Source of the DNA: Sporosarcina oncorhynchi
GTDB lineage: Bacteria > Bacillota > Bacilli > Bacillales_A > Planococcaceae
Length of the DNA: 64,000 nt
Assembly (NCBI RefSeq): GCF_033304615.1
Contig: NZ_CP129118.1
Span: 678,001 to 742,000, forward strand
Reading direction: 5' to 3'
The position numbers were made by a program, and so were the translations under genes. A model generated the notes under the pieces. That model saw only the letters and a list, made by a program, of their open reading frames with translations. It was not told where the DNA came from and ran no database searches. Below, piece after piece: positions 17,534 to 28,484 of this stretch (positions are counted from its first letter, which is position 1; each line of letters starts with the position of its first letter).

Positions 17534-18958
17534 ATGGAAACATCGATGCTTTCGCAAGTCATTCGTATGCTGTTTTTTACATTTGCTTTAATCGGTCTGT
17601 TTTTGCTGATTGGTACAATTGTGCGGGCAAAAGTTAAAACGATGCAAAAACTGTTTTTACCGGCTTCAGTCATTGGGGGATTTGTAGGGCTTTTATTGGG
17701 CCCAATTATTTTGAAACAATATGCAATTTTACCGATTCCACAAGATTGGTTATCAATTGCCTCCATATTACCGGGTCTATTGATCGTTCCTGTTGTGGCA
17801 TCTGTTCCACTTGGGTTGAAGTTCGGTAGTAAAGATGAAAGCGGTAACAAAAAGAAAGGATTAATGAAGCCGGTCGGAATTATGTTGTTATTGATGATTA
17901 TCATTGGGAGTGTTCAAAACTTCTTCGGCTTATCCATGGCAGGTATTTTTAAATTATTCCCAAATTATGCTGACTTGTATCCGACTTTTGGGACAGAACT
18001 TTCCGCGGGGTATGCGGGTGGCCATGGAACTGCAGGGGTTATTGGAAGTATGCTTCAGTCGATGAACCAACCATATTGGGAAGTTGCGCAAGGTGTCACG
18101 ACAACAACTGCAACTGTCGGACTGATCAGTGGTATTTTAGTGGGGATATTGCTTATTAATATCGCTGCAAGAAAAGGGTACACGAAATATTTAACAGGGG
18201 ATGCAAGCTTACCAGAAGATATGCGGACTGGTGTTCAGAAGGATCTAGAGAAGCAACAGATTGCAGGGAAAGAGTCAACGAACTCCGCTTCCATTGATGC
18301 GCTTGCTCTTCACTTGTCACTTATTCTTGGTGTCAGTGGGCTGTCCTTCTTATTGACGTTTGTATTAAAGAAATACAATGTCCTCGTTTTGAATTCCATA
18401 CCTGAGTGGGCCTATGCAATTATACTCATGTATATTGTGTGGGGCACAATGCAGAAGCTCAAGCTTGATTGGGTGGTAGATAACAAGACGAAGTCGAAAA
18501 TCGCATCGACTTTTGCAGATTTCGCCATCGTTGCAGCTATTATGAGTTTGCCAATACAAGCGGTCTTCACGTATATTGTTCCACTGTCCGCTATTATGAT
18601 TGGCGGTCTACTATTAACGATTGCCGCTAGCTATTATTTATCAAAGCTCTTTTTCAAAGATCATTGGTTTGAAAGAAGTATGGTGCTGTTAGGTACGAAT
18701 ACTGGGGTGTTCTTAACAGGTTTATTATTACTTAAAATGGTGGATTCGGATATGAAATCCCCTGTTCTCGCAGACTACTCTATTGCTTATTCATTTAATA
18801 GTATTATTGGTTTTGTTTTATTCCCACTATCTTTCGGTTTATTGATTAATCAAGGGTTAGGTGCAGGGATGGTGTTGTATGTTTCGGTGGCAGTAATAGC
18901 CAGTGTTCTTTTATTTGTTACAACAGTAAGTGATCGGAAAGTGAGAAAGGGTGTTTGA
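17534..18958 (+). CDS. GltS-family sodium:glutamate-type symporter (paralogue 2)
   Basis: Polytopic secondary carrier of the GltS family, 474 residues, paralogous to the 5468-6880 product. It shares the RAKVKTMQKLFLPASVIGG segment near residue 30-50, SAGYAGGHGTAGVIG near 155-170 and the C-terminal GTNTGVFLTGLLLLKMVD segment. ATG 17534 is preferred over GTG 17519 because a G-rich ribosome site precedes it. Its 3' end is next to or overlaps the AbgB-like hydrolase gene, so the two are co-translated. Together they probably import and hydrolyse an N-acyl or N-aroyl glutamate-like compound. Regulation is probably through the palindrome 20 bp upstream. Confidence 0.87.
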   Translation: METSMLSQVIRMLFFTFALIGLFLLIGTIVRAKVKTMQKLFLPASVIGGFVGLLLGPIILKQYAILPIPQDWLSIASILPGLLIVPVVASVPLGLKFGSKDESGNKKKGLMKPVGIMLLLMIIIGSVQNFFGLSMAGIFKLFPNYADLYPTFGTELSAGYAGGHGTAGVIGSMLQSMNQPYWEVAQGVTTTTATVGLISGILVGILLINIAARKGYTKYLTGDASLPEDMRTGVQKDLEKQQIAGKESTNSASIDALALHLSLILGVSGLSFLLTFVLKKYNVLVLNSIPEWAYAIILMYIVWGTMQKLKLDWVVDNKTKSKIASTFADFAIVAAIMSLPIQAVFTYIVPLSAIMIGGLLLTIAASYYLSKLFFKDHWFERSMVLLGTNTGVFLTGLLLLKMVDSDMKSPVLADYSIAYSFNSIIGFVLFPLSFGLLINQGLGAGMVLYVSVAVIASVLLFVTTVSDRKVRKGV

Positions 18959-18959
18959 A

Positions 18960-20372
18960 TTGAAAAGATGGATTGAACAATATATAGAAGAGAAGAAAAA
19001 TGATTTAACAGCAATCAGTGATTTTATATGGGATCACCCGGAAATTCGATTTGAAGAAGTCTTGTCAAGCCAAAAAATCATGGATGCATTACAAAAGGAA
19101 GGATTTGACGTCCAACATAATTTAGCGGGGATGCCTACCGCTTTCGTTGGAGAATTTGGAACGGAAGGCCCCGTCATTGCATTTTTAGGGGAGTATGATG
19201 CACTCGCCGATTTGAGTCAGGAAAGCGGCGTGGCAGAACAACGACCGATTGCTAAAGGTGATTATGGGCATGGATGTGGCCATAATTTGTTAGGCGTCGG
19301 GGCTTTAGGTGCTGCGTTTGCAGTCAAAGCGTATTTAGAACAAAACGGACTGCCCGGTAGAGTGCGGTATTATGGCTGTCCTGCAGAAGAGGGCGGTTCA
19401 GGGAAAACGTTTATGGCGCGTGACGGAGTGTTTACGGATGTAGATCTTGCATTGACTTGGCACCCGGCACCAATGAACAGCGTTTGGAGTTTTAGTACAC
19501 TAGCCAATATTCAAGCGTACTTTAAGTTTAAAGGAAAAAGCGCTCATGCGGCAGCGGCTCCTCATTTAGGTCGGAGTGCGCTGGATGCGGTTGAGTTGAT
19601 GAATGTTGGCGTGAACTATTTACGTGAACATATGATCGACGGTGCGCGCATTCATTATGCGATTACAGATAGCGGTGGGCATTCGCCGAACGTCGTCCAG
19701 TCCAATGCTGAAGTACTGCAGTTAATTCGTGCTCCTCGTATTGAACAGGCGCAATCGCTATATGAACGAATGACGAAAATTGCTGAAGGTGCAGCGTTAA
19801 TGACAGGAACTGAAGTTGAAGTCGTCTTTGATAAAGCGTGTTCGAACTTCATTCCCAATCATACAATCAATACAATTTTAGGCGAATCGATGGCGGACAT
19901 CGGCCCTATTCCATTTACCGATGAAGAACAAGCACAAGCTCGTGAATTTCAGGCGACGTTCACGAAGGAGGATATGGGAAGCGGGGAAATGGGGATGGAT
20001 GGTATGAAGATTTCCGCGGACGAACCGCTTGTACGAAAGCCTCTGCCTTATATGAAGATGGATAAAGTTATGCCGGGTTCAACGGACGTGGGCGACGTCA
20101 GTTGGGTTGCGCCAACTGGACAAATCGTCATGACGACAGCTGCATTTGGAACGCCTTTACACACTTGGCAGTTAGTGGCGCAAGGGAAGACGAGTTACGC
20201 ACACAAAGGGATGCTGCAAGTTTCGAAAGTGTTGGCTCTAAGTGCATTAAAAATGCTTCACAATGAAGAGCTGATTGCACAGGCAAAAACTGAATTGCAA
20301 GAAGCGGTTGGGGAGACGGGGTATGTCAGTCCTATTCCTGAGTGGATCAAGCCAAACCAGAAAAACGCCTGA
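18960..20372 (+). CDS. M20 peptidase, aminobenzoyl-glutamate hydrolase-like (AbgB type)
   Basis: Cytoplasmic metallo-amidohydrolase of the M20D group. The 470-residue protein resembles AbgB, the subunit that cleaves p-aminobenzoyl-glutamate. Metal-site motifs are GHGCGHNLLGVGALGAA near residue 105-120, CPAEEGGSGK near 142 and TWHPAP near 168; the dimerisation domain begins with KGKSAHAAAAP near 190. TTG 18960 is used because AAGGGTG lies 8 bases upstream; GTG 18951 overlaps the ribosome site and the preceding stop codon. It is coupled to the GltS2 carrier. No AbgA-like partner gene is adjacent, so the true substrate may be another acyl-amino acid. Confidence 0.83.
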   Translation: MKRWIEQYIEEKKNDLTAISDFIWDHPEIRFEEVLSSQKIMDALQKEGFDVQHNLAGMPTAFVGEFGTEGPVIAFLGEYDALADLSQESGVAEQRPIAKGDYGHGCGHNLLGVGALGAAFAVKAYLEQNGLPGRVRYYGCPAEEGGSGKTFMARDGVFTDVDLALTWHPAPMNSVWSFSTLANIQAYFKFKGKSAHAAAAPHLGRSALDAVELMNVGVNYLREHMIDGARIHYAITDSGGHSPNVVQSNAEVLQLIRAPRIEQAQSLYERMTKIAEGAALMTGTEVEVVFDKACSNFIPNHTINTILGESMADIGPIPFTDEEQAQAREFQATFTKEDMGSGEMGMDGMKISADEPLVRKPLPYMKMDKVMPGSTDVGDVSWVAPTGQIVMTTAAFGTPLHTWQLVAQGKTSYAHKGMLQVSKVLALSALKMLHNEELIAQAKTELQEAVGETGYVSPIPEWIKPNQKNA

Positions 20373-20470
20373 ATGATTCGTTCCATCTATTGAATAATTA
20401 AAAAAAGTCCTTTAAGCTGAGAGTAGTGTACGTACATGATAACTTTCATAAAAAGAATAGAGGAGTCTAT

Positions 20471-21781
20471 GTGAATATAGGTATATTTTTACCACATTTC
20501 AGCTTAAACCGGATTCAGCATATTTTACGTGAATACAATGAAGTAAACTTCCACTACTATCCTTATCAAACAATTGAAGATTTAAAAGCCGTCTATCAAG
20601 CGAACAAAGATCATTTGGATGCCTACTTTTTCAGTGGGCAACTCGCTTATATGACGGCTTTGTCTGATGGTGAAACATACCCGAAGCCCGCGTATTACAT
20701 GAAAATGTCGGAAGCCGATTTTTATCGGAAATTATTTAAGATTTTATTGGAGCATCCTCATCTTGATTTGTCCCGAGTGTTTATCGACTTTTATCAGGAG
20801 AGCGAGATTATTCAACGTTTTGTCGAAGAGTTGCCTGTGGATAAACGGCCTATCATCACGAAAGACCTAACAGAATATTCGATGGACGATATTTATAATG
20901 AAAGCATAAAATACCATGAAAAATTGCATGCGTCCGGAAAAATTGACTGGTCGTTTACACGGTTTGTGAATACGTTAGAGGATTTCGATAATAAAGGCAT
21001 CAATTATTTTCACTTTGAGATTTCAGATGAAACGATTATACAAACGGCAAATGAGATGATCAACGCTGTTCGAATTGATCATTTGAAAAGCAATCAGATT
21101 GTCTATGGCTATTTGACTTTCGAATTTGATAATGCAAGTTTACTGGAAAGTAAGTTTCTCGCCATCCATTCCAAATTGCTTGAGTACAATTACCATATGA
21201 AAAATCAACTCATTATTGATGCGAGTAAAAATTACTTTGAAATTACAACGAACCGTTCAGTGCTCGAAAACATGACAAATAACTTTGCTTCTTGTGATTT
21301 ACTCCCTTATTTGTCTAAAGAAGATTCAACGATCTTTCATCTCGGTTGGGGGACGGGGAGAAATTTCACAGAAGCGCAAATTAATGCCAAACGGGCGAGT
21401 CGGATTTCTGAAAGTAATCAATTAAGCAGTACGTATATTTTACTAGAAGACGAACAATTAGTCGGCCCATTAACAGGGGCTCAGCATAATGAGACGCCTG
21501 CTCGCCAATTATTAAAAATGGTGTCTATGGATACGTTGAGAGAACGGCTGAATATGTCAAATGACCGAATACATAAGGTACTGCTTGCTTTTGACCAAGT
21601 CAATTTGAAAGAATTGACGAGCAGTGACTTCGCGAGTCTGTTGCAAATAAGTGACCGTTCAGCAAACCGCATTCTCAAAGAGGCAGAAGAAAATGGCCTT
21701 GTGACAGTTAAAGACGATCGGGAATCAGGTCTGCAAGGAAGACCCCGGAAGTTCTATGTGTTGAATGAAGGGTTGCTATGA
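20471..21781 (+). CDS. Transcriptional regulator with degenerate cyclase/GGDEF-like domain and C-terminal HTH
   Basis: 436-residue protein, likely the local regulator of the GltS2-AbgB unit. The N-terminal part resembles a ligand-sensing domain. Residues about 200-330 look like a degenerate nucleotide-cyclase/GGDEF fold, with GWGTGRNFTEAQINAKRA echoing the GxGxTxxEAxxNA signature of that superfamily. The last 65 residues form a winged HTH (SSDFASLLQISDRSANRIL followed by a charged wing). The GTG start follows GAGGAG; the longer frame begins without a ribosome site. It is downstream of AbgB in the same direction, with a GTCCTTT half site in its upstream region. Function is inferred from architecture. 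Confidence 0.6.
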   Translation: MNIGIFLPHFSLNRIQHILREYNEVNFHYYPYQTIEDLKAVYQANKDHLDAYFFSGQLAYMTALSDGETYPKPAYYMKMSEADFYRKLFKILLEHPHLDLSRVFIDFYQESEIIQRFVEELPVDKRPIITKDLTEYSMDDIYNESIKYHEKLHASGKIDWSFTRFVNTLEDFDNKGINYFHFEISDETIIQTANEMINAVRIDHLKSNQIVYGYLTFEFDNASLLESKFLAIHSKLLEYNYHMKNQLIIDASKNYFEITTNRSVLENMTNNFASCDLLPYLSKEDSTIFHLGWGTGRNFTEAQINAKRASRISESNQLSSTYILLEDEQLVGPLTGAQHNETPARQLLKMVSMDTLRERLNMSNDRIHKVLLAFDQVNLKELTSSDFASLLQISDRSANRILKEAEENGLVTVKDDRESGLQGRPRKFYVLNEGLL

Positions 21782-21836
21782 CGTATTTGTCCTGAATTGA
21801 AATCGGTCAACAAACTGGAATAGAAATGCAAAAAAA

Positions 21837-21876
21837 GAAATCAGTCGTGATCATCCATGACTGATTTCTTTTTTTT
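21837..21876. terminator. Terminator of the regulator gene
   Basis: GAAATCAGTC/GACTGATTTC stem with long T-run; nearly identical to the terminator at 17238. It also has A-runs on the left, so it can serve the convergent SH3 gene. Confidence 0.85.
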
Positions 21877-21880
21877 ATGT

Positions 21881-22645
21881 TTATTTCCTAACTTTCACTG
21901 ATTCTAATTCCGTTATAACTTCGCCGCTACTATTTGTGCTTTTGATGATGCCAATTCCTTTCGCAAGGTACTCCCTGGAGCCATCCCAGAAACGTAGAAT
22001 TACGACATTCCTGAAAGTGCCTGCTTTTACGGTAATCGTTTTCGTAGTACTTTCTACAAGAACATACTCGTCATCATAGTAATCACTTTGTGTGAAATAG
22101 GTTCCTTGTTCTAATGGGTAAGGTGAGTTAATAAAGATGAAATCTGAACTTGAGACACCCATCATCATGCCATATGGGTTTTCAATGTACGTAAAGTTCG
22201 ATAAGTCGGGATAGAGTGGACTTTTCTTGTTGTATAAATACGTAAATTCATCGTCTTTTTCGACATAAAACGTCTCTCTTTTGCTGTCTAGGAAAGAGGG
22301 ATAGTAGGTGAGGGTTAGGCCATCTACAGGTGCCAATCCTCTTGAAACAACAGTAGGTGAAGGTTTTGTGATTTTATTCGATAAAGCGGATGTATACACA
22401 TATCCTTTGACTTGCCCGGCTATTACATAAGAAAACCCATTTGAAGAAGCGAGTACGGTCACTATTGAATGATTTTTAATAGTGCCTACTTTTTTTGCAT
22501 TGGGATCGGCTGTTTCACGAAGATGAATATCACTCTTCGCGTTGACATACATTTCGCTGGCCGCTGCCGCGAATACAGATTGCGAAGGAAATACATAGAA
22601 AGAGCAAAGTAGCAGTATCACCATTGCCAATAGTTGTTTTTTCAT
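21881..22645 (-). CDS. Secreted SH3b-domain protein
   Basis: 254-residue exported protein. A signal peptide (MKKQLLAMVILLLCSFY with an AAA cleavage region near residue 27) is followed by a bacterial SH3 domain at about 33-95 (VNAKSDIHLRETADPNAKKVG, GYVYTSAL). The rest, about 160 residues, is beta-rich and ends in a segment (NVVILRFWDGSREYLAKGIG) that resembles the C-terminal part of the lipoprotein encoded at 51351-52013. It probably acts at the cell wall, where SH3b domains bind peptidoglycan. ATG 22645 follows AGGGGTG. It is convergent with the regulator gene and single. Confidence 0.8.
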   Translation of the reverse strand: MKKQLLAMVILLLCSFYVFPSQSVFAAAASEMYVNAKSDIHLRETADPNAKKVGTIKNHSIVTVLASSNGFSYVIAGQVKGYVYTSALSNKITKPSPTVVSRGLAPVDGLTLTYYPSFLDSKRETFYVEKDDEFTYLYNKKSPLYPDLSNFTYIENPYGMMMGVSSSDFIFINSPYPLEQGTYFTQSDYYDDEYVLVESTTKTITVKAGTFRNVVILRFWDGSREYLAKGIGIIKSTNSSGEVITELESVKVRK

Positions 22646-22963
22646 TGGAATCACCCCTGAAAGTAGTTACGTACATAGAAGTATATGTGGCTTGTCCTGT
22701 TAGTAGAAGTCGCTGGGGATTGATTGGAGAAACGTGTCTTTGAAAAAGGTTTGTTTGAGAATACAAGCGTATGTCAATTAGCTCGAACGCCGGTAGGTAG
22801 AATCGGCGATTTTTTATTTATATTGTTAGCATCGCATTTTGGCAAGTGGGAGCACTGTTTACTTGTATGAATACCTAACAAGGAGTATTTGGCTTGATAG
22901 TTAGATGTTAAAGCGTATACTAATGAGTGAAGATAACCAATCTATTAAGTGGAGGCGATTTTG
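22646..22963. other. Intergenic region with weak hairpin
   Basis: Between two divergent genes. A short GCCG/CGGC hairpin followed by a T-run (about 22788-22816) resembles a terminator on the + strand although no + gene ends nearby; it could be a remnant or attenuator. No small gene is evident. Confidence 0.35.
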
Positions 22964-23725
22964 ATGAAAAGATTAGAAAATAAAGTCGCGGTCATAACCG
23001 GTGCAGGTTCTGGAATTGGCCGTGAAATTGCGGAATTATACGCAAATGAAGGCGCGAAGGTTGTCATCGCGGACATGAATATGGAAGGTGCAGAAGAAAC
23101 AGTCCAATCGATTAAAGCAACTGGCGGGGAAGCGCTTGCTGTGAAAACGAATGTCACTGTGGAGGAAGATGTGCAACGCATGATCGATACAGCAGTCGAA
23201 ACGTTCGGCACACTCGATATCCTTGTGAACAATGCGGGGATTATGGATAACATGTTTTCCGCTGCGACGATTACTGACGATGTTTGGGACAAAGTATTGG
23301 CAATCAATACAACAGGTGTCATGCGTGCGACACGTAAAGCCCTTGCCATTTTTGAGCCTAAGAAATCAGGTGTTATTGTGAATATGGCTTCTATTTCCGC
23401 AGTTACAGGTGGACGTGGTGGACTCGCGTATACTGCTTCTAAACATGCAGTTGCAGGGATGACGAAAAACGTTGCCTCTCATTATGGAAGCATGAACATT
23501 CGTTGTAACGCTATTGCACCTGCACAAGTACCGACAAATATTACGAACAACTTAGTACAACCTGATAAGCATGGAATGGAGCAAGCCCTAAGAGGCGTTA
23601 GCTTAATGAGTCGTCCAGGTACTAAAAGCGAAATCGCGAACATCGCGTTGTTCCTAGCATCCGATGAATCTTCGTATGTAAACGGCGTAATTATGGAAGC
23701 GGATAACGGTTGGTCAGCTTATTAA
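22964..23725 (+). CDS. Short-chain dehydrogenase/reductase (SDR)
   Basis: Classical SDR of 253 residues. Visible motifs: the cofactor site TGAGSGIGREIAEL at residue 13-26, LVNNAGIMDN near 86-95, catalytic serine in NMASISAV near 140, and the YTASKHA catalytic Tyr/Lys near 153-159. An acidic residue follows the second strand (IADMN), suggesting NAD(H) preference. The substrate is unknown. The ATG at 22964 follows GGAGGCGAT. It is convergent with glpP, and an inverted repeat lies between them. Confidence 0.88.
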   Translation: MKRLENKVAVITGAGSGIGREIAELYANEGAKVVIADMNMEGAEETVQSIKATGGEALAVKTNVTVEEDVQRMIDTAVETFGTLDILVNNAGIMDNMFSAATITDDVWDKVLAINTTGVMRATRKALAIFEPKKSGVIVNMASISAVTGGRGGLAYTASKHAVAGMTKNVASHYGSMNIRCNAIAPAQVPTNITNNLVQPDKHGMEQALRGVSLMSRPGTKSEIANIALFLASDESSYVNGVIMEADNGWSAY

Positions 23726-23740
23726 TTTTTTAAGCAGCTT

Positions 23741-23772
23741 GTAGTCATTATACATTCCGGTATAATGACTAC
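23741..23772. terminator. Inverted repeat between SDR and glpP (possible bidirectional terminator)
   Basis: Perfect 12-bp arms GTAGTCATTATA/TATAATGACTAC around CATTCCGG, located between convergent stop codons. There is no proper T-run, so termination is less certain. Confidence 0.5.
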
Positions 23773-23773
23773 C

Positions 23774-24307
23774 TCACCATAAAGCTTTATTAGACGTCGT
23801 CACTGCATAAGCTGAAGCATTGATGGCGATATCGACATCCTCTTGTGTACGAATCAATCCACCGGCAATGATTGGAATCCCTGTCTCATCATAGATCTCT
23901 TTAATGATGTTTGGTAGTACACCTGGAAGGATTTCAATGTAATCAGGTTTGATCTTTTTGCAAATATTCATGTTGTGTTTCAATGCGTGGCTGTCCAATG
24001 CGAATAGACGCTGGATTCCAATAATGTTGTGTTTTTTCGCGTAGGCAATTACGCTCGCTTTCGTTGAGATAATTCCATCGACTTTGACGTTATGAACTAG
24101 ATATTCAAGTCCAAACTCATCTACTTTCAATCCTTGAACAAGGTCCGCGTGGATGAGTACCTTTTTATTATGATGTTTCGCATATTTAATGGTGCTCTCT
24201 AGCTGGGATAGGCGGGTTTCTAATAAGATGATCAGTTCATGTTCGGTTTTCAGTACGTCATCAAAATCCTTCATATTCCGTATCGCGGGTATAATCGTCT
24301 TGCACAT
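23774..24307 (-). CDS. glpP: Glycerol-3-phosphate-responsive antiterminator GlpP
   Basis: RNA-binding antiterminator of 177 residues that, when bound to glycerol-3-phosphate, allows transcription past leader terminators of the glp genes. The small TIM-barrel protein shows VLIHADLVQGLKVDEFGLEYL near residue 60, DGIISTKASVIAYAKKHNI near 85 and the phosphate-binding end PIIAGGLIRTQEDV near 150. The ATG at 24307 has AGGAGTG upstream. It is divergent from the hydrolase gene and its leader; two matching leaders occur in the cluster (24482-24564 and 28364-28453), before the hydrolase and glpD genes. Confidence 0.93.
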   Translation of the reverse strand: MCKTIIPAIRNMKDFDDVLKTEHELIILLETRLSQLESTIKYAKHHNKKVLIHADLVQGLKVDEFGLEYLVHNVKVDGIISTKASVIAYAKKHNIIGIQRLFALDSHALKHNMNICKKIKPDYIEILPGVLPNIIKEIYDETGIPIIAGGLIRTQEDVDIAINASAYAVTTSNKALW

Positions 24308-24446
24308 ATAATCACTCCTGATGGGATTCATTAAATGATTTTCACTATATATCTGTCTTAATTCTATCCTACCATAGCTGAGGTGCCGAAATAAAACTGG
24401 GATGGAGTCCTCATGCAGAAATTTAGGTGATAATGCGTACGGATAA

Positions 24447-24475
24447 TTGACAACGCTTTCAAAGATAGGTATACT
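24447..24475 (+). promoter_or_regulatory. sigma-A promoter with overlapping cre site
   Basis: TTGACA (24447-24452), 17-bp spacer, TATACT (24470-24475). TGACAACGCTTTCA at 24448-24461 fits the catabolite-responsive element consensus and covers the -35 box, so CcpA would repress this promoter when preferred sugars are present. Confidence 0.75.
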
Positions 24476-24481
24476 ATCGAT

Positions 24482-24564
24482 AAGTTAATAGCTCGTGATG
24501 AGATTTTGAGACACATTACATTCCTTGGGGGGTTCCCCCAGGGATGTTTAATGTGTCTTTTTTT
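24482..24564 (+). promoter_or_regulatory. GlpP-dependent leader with terminator (upstream of hydrolase gene)
   Basis: AAGTTAATAGCT near 24482 and GAGATTTTGAGA near 24500 precede a hairpin (GACACATTA/TAATGTGTC outer arms, GGGGG/CCCCC inner arms) followed by eight Ts. The same layout occurs before glpD, defining the GlpP target: antiterminator-bound RNA and a leader terminator. Confidence 0.75.
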
Positions 24565-24714
24565 CGTCCGCTATTACAATGAAAATTTGGGGGTGGCTTC
24601 ATTGTGAGGGCGATACACCTTGCCGTGTAAGGCTGACTATGTATTTGTCTCTAGAAGCACGCGTATGCTTTAAAGACAGTTGTACGTAACGTAAAAACAA
24701 AAGAGGGGGATATT

Positions 24715-26733
24715 ATGAACAAGTTCAAGAATCCGATTGTATGGTTGGTTATTTCATTCGTATTAATTTTAATTGGAAGTGTGACAGCTTCCCAGTTTAA
24801 TAGTTCTGGGGGCGATGTCGATGTTTCACGCATTTATTTTGAAACGCCTAGGGGCGAACTGTCAGGCTTGTTGTATAAACCGGATGGAGCAGACAATCAA
24901 CCTAGACCTACGTTAATTGCGACACACGGTTACTTGAATTCGGGGGAAATGCAGGATGCACAGGCAATCGAGATGTCGAAAAGAGGATATGTCGTATTAG
25001 CGTTAGATCAGTATGATCACGGGCACTCCACCGGAACAACAGAAAAGCCGGTTCCTTTCTTCTCGTTTTGGCCGCATGCGATTTATGATGCCGTTCAGTA
25101 TATGTATGAGCAGGATTATGTCCTAAAAGATGCTGAAGGAAATGGACTAATTGCCGTTTCTGGACACTCCATGGGCGGTTTTTCATCCACACATGCAGTC
25201 ATTTTGGATGAAGCTGATTTCGGAGACTCGGGCATTAGAAAAATCTATACTTCACTCACGATGGGCTCGGACTACCAATGGCTAAAAGTTATGGGGCTCA
25301 ATGAAGAAGATATTAATAAAGCGTATGGTCCAAGAATGTCCGGTAAGGTTGCAGGGCAGTATGATGAATTCTTTTTTGATGCGGCCGCTGCCGGCGCTGG
25401 TAAATCAGTTGTGAAGAAGAACTATGTGGGGACAGAAGAAGGTCAAGGCTTCCTAGGAAATCCTGAGAATCCTGTGGCTGGAAAAGTATATGAATCAAAC
25501 GGCGGTATGCGAGTAATCTATCAGCCGAATGAGACGCACCCATGGAACCACTTTTCGAAGCAAACTACAGCGGACGCAATCAGTTTCTATGATATGGCTT
25601 TTGCCGATTATAGTGACCAAATTAAAGTCGGCGAAGGCGGACAGTCATGGATGTTTAAAGAATTTGCTTCTTTTGTCGCTTTGATTGGATTCTTTATATT
25701 GTTCATTCCTGTCATCCTCTTATTGTCGAAACTACCGTTCTTCAATTCGATTTATACGGCTAAGGCAGGTATTTTGCCAGAACCGAAGACAGAAGGGTCG
25801 AAGCTGACAAATTACTTGCTCATAGTTTTTGTAAGTTTGTACCCGGCACTCTTCTTCTCATCGCTGTATGGGGCAGATGTTTCAGGTATGCGTTTGTTGC
25901 GTCAAGTGAGCATGATTTTCATCGCCGTAACAGCGATTATATATGTCGTTTCATTAATTAAGAACTACAGTAAAAATGCTAAAACAGGTTCACTTATTCT
26001 ACTTGTGTTAAGTATCATTCAATATGTATTATTGAGAAGCCAAGATAAATTCCTTGAAACAACGCCGTTTTTCGGTGCTCCTACAGTCAATCCGATTGTC
26101 TATTGGGCACTAAACGTATCGGTCGTTATGCTGATGGTGGCAGTTTGCTATCATTATGTTACAAAGAAATCCGAAGGTGCGACGATAGCAAATTATGGTG
26201 TAAAAGCAAACGTGAAAACGATTGCCGCATCACTTGCAACAGCGATTATTGCAGCAGCAATCGGATTTGGTATTTTGTTTGCAGTAGACGCATTATTCAA
26301 AGTCGATTTCCGTCTCTGGACAGTAGCAGTCAAAACGTTTGAAGTGCAACATTTCATTGCGCTTCTGAAATACGCACCGTTGTTCTTTGTCTACTATTTC
26401 ATCGTGGGCATGTCTGTCAATATGAATACAGCAAGTGAAAAGTACGATGGCATAAAAGGGTATGTCCTTTCAATTCTTCATTTTGTTGGGGGCTTGATGC
26501 TTTATCTAATCTATCAATACGGATTACTATTCATAACAGGCACAGCTGGTTATCCGGGAGAATCTCTCTCCTCAATCATCGTGATCGGCTTAGTTCCGAT
26601 TTTGATGATCGCTGCCATCTTTAATCGTTACCTATTCAGAAGAACGGGTAACATTTATGTCGGAGCCTTCATTAACACATTGGTGATGACGATGGTGACG
26701 ATAGCCAATACGACGCTTTACACAATATTCTAA
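24715..26733 (+). CDS. Membrane-anchored alpha/beta hydrolase under GlpP control
   Basis: 672-residue protein. After an N-terminal membrane segment (residues 9-26) lies an alpha/beta hydrolase domain (about 35-300) with ATHGY near 63, the nucleophile elbow SGHSMGG near 148-154 and a histidine in NETHPWNHF near 270. The C-terminal 350 residues hold about eight to ten hydrophobic segments. It occupies the place of glpF between glpP and glpK, has its own cre-overlapped promoter and a GlpP-type leader, and ends at a terminator before glpK. A role in freeing glycerol or glycerol phosphate from an ester is suggested; the true substrate is unknown. No GlpF homologue is visible in this window. Confidence 0.8.
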   Translation: MNKFKNPIVWLVISFVLILIGSVTASQFNSSGGDVDVSRIYFETPRGELSGLLYKPDGADNQPRPTLIATHGYLNSGEMQDAQAIEMSKRGYVVLALDQYDHGHSTGTTEKPVPFFSFWPHAIYDAVQYMYEQDYVLKDAEGNGLIAVSGHSMGGFSSTHAVILDEADFGDSGIRKIYTSLTMGSDYQWLKVMGLNEEDINKAYGPRMSGKVAGQYDEFFFDAAAAGAGKSVVKKNYVGTEEGQGFLGNPENPVAGKVYESNGGMRVIYQPNETHPWNHFSKQTTADAISFYDMAFADYSDQIKVGEGGQSWMFKEFASFVALIGFFILFIPVILLLSKLPFFNSIYTAKAGILPEPKTEGSKLTNYLLIVFVSLYPALFFSSLYGADVSGMRLLRQVSMIFIAVTAIIYVVSLIKNYSKNAKTGSLILLVLSIIQYVLLRSQDKFLETTPFFGAPTVNPIVYWALNVSVVMLMVAVCYHYVTKKSEGATIANYGVKANVKTIAASLATAIIAAAIGFGILFAVDALFKVDFRLWTVAVKTFEVQHFIALLKYAPLFFVYYFIVGMSVNMNTASEKYDGIKGYVLSILHFVGGLMLYLIYQYGLLFITGTAGYPGESLSSIIVIGLVPILMIAAIFNRYLFRRTGNIYVGAFINTLVMTMVTIANTTLYTIF

Positions 26734-26740
26734 ACCCTAT

Positions 26741-28305
<1,565 letters not shown>

Positions 28306-28330
28306 GTCATTAAATCCAAGTGGTAATGCT

Positions 28331-28358
28331 TTGAAAATGAAGTCCGACATGCTATTCT
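28331..28358 (+). promoter_or_regulatory. glpD promoter
   Basis: TTGAAA at 28331-28336 and TATTCT at 28353-28358, spacer 16 bp, just upstream of the GlpP leader of glpD. Confidence 0.55.
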
Positions 28359-28363
28359 AATAA

Positions 28364-28453
28364 CAAGTTAATAACTTTGGTAGAGAATTTGAGAGACCAC
28401 TTCGCTCCATATTTCCGTTAAGGAAATGGAGGGGATTCGTGGTCTCTTTTTTT
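28364..28453 (+). promoter_or_regulatory. GlpP-dependent leader terminator of glpD
   Basis: CAAGTTAATAACTTT and GAGAATTTGAGAG elements, followed by a hairpin GAGACCAC/GTGGTCTC with inner arms CTCCATTTCC/GGAAATGGAG (one mismatch) and a T-run. It shares the conserved elements with the leader at 24482-24564. Confidence 0.8.
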
Positions 28454-28484
28454 ATTTCAAAATACAGATAGGAGCGGATGAATC

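Noticed and set aside
20427..20436. TGTACGTACA palindrome upstream of the cyclase-like regulator
   Set aside because: Short, and a similar word is found by chance elsewhere; no partner sites.
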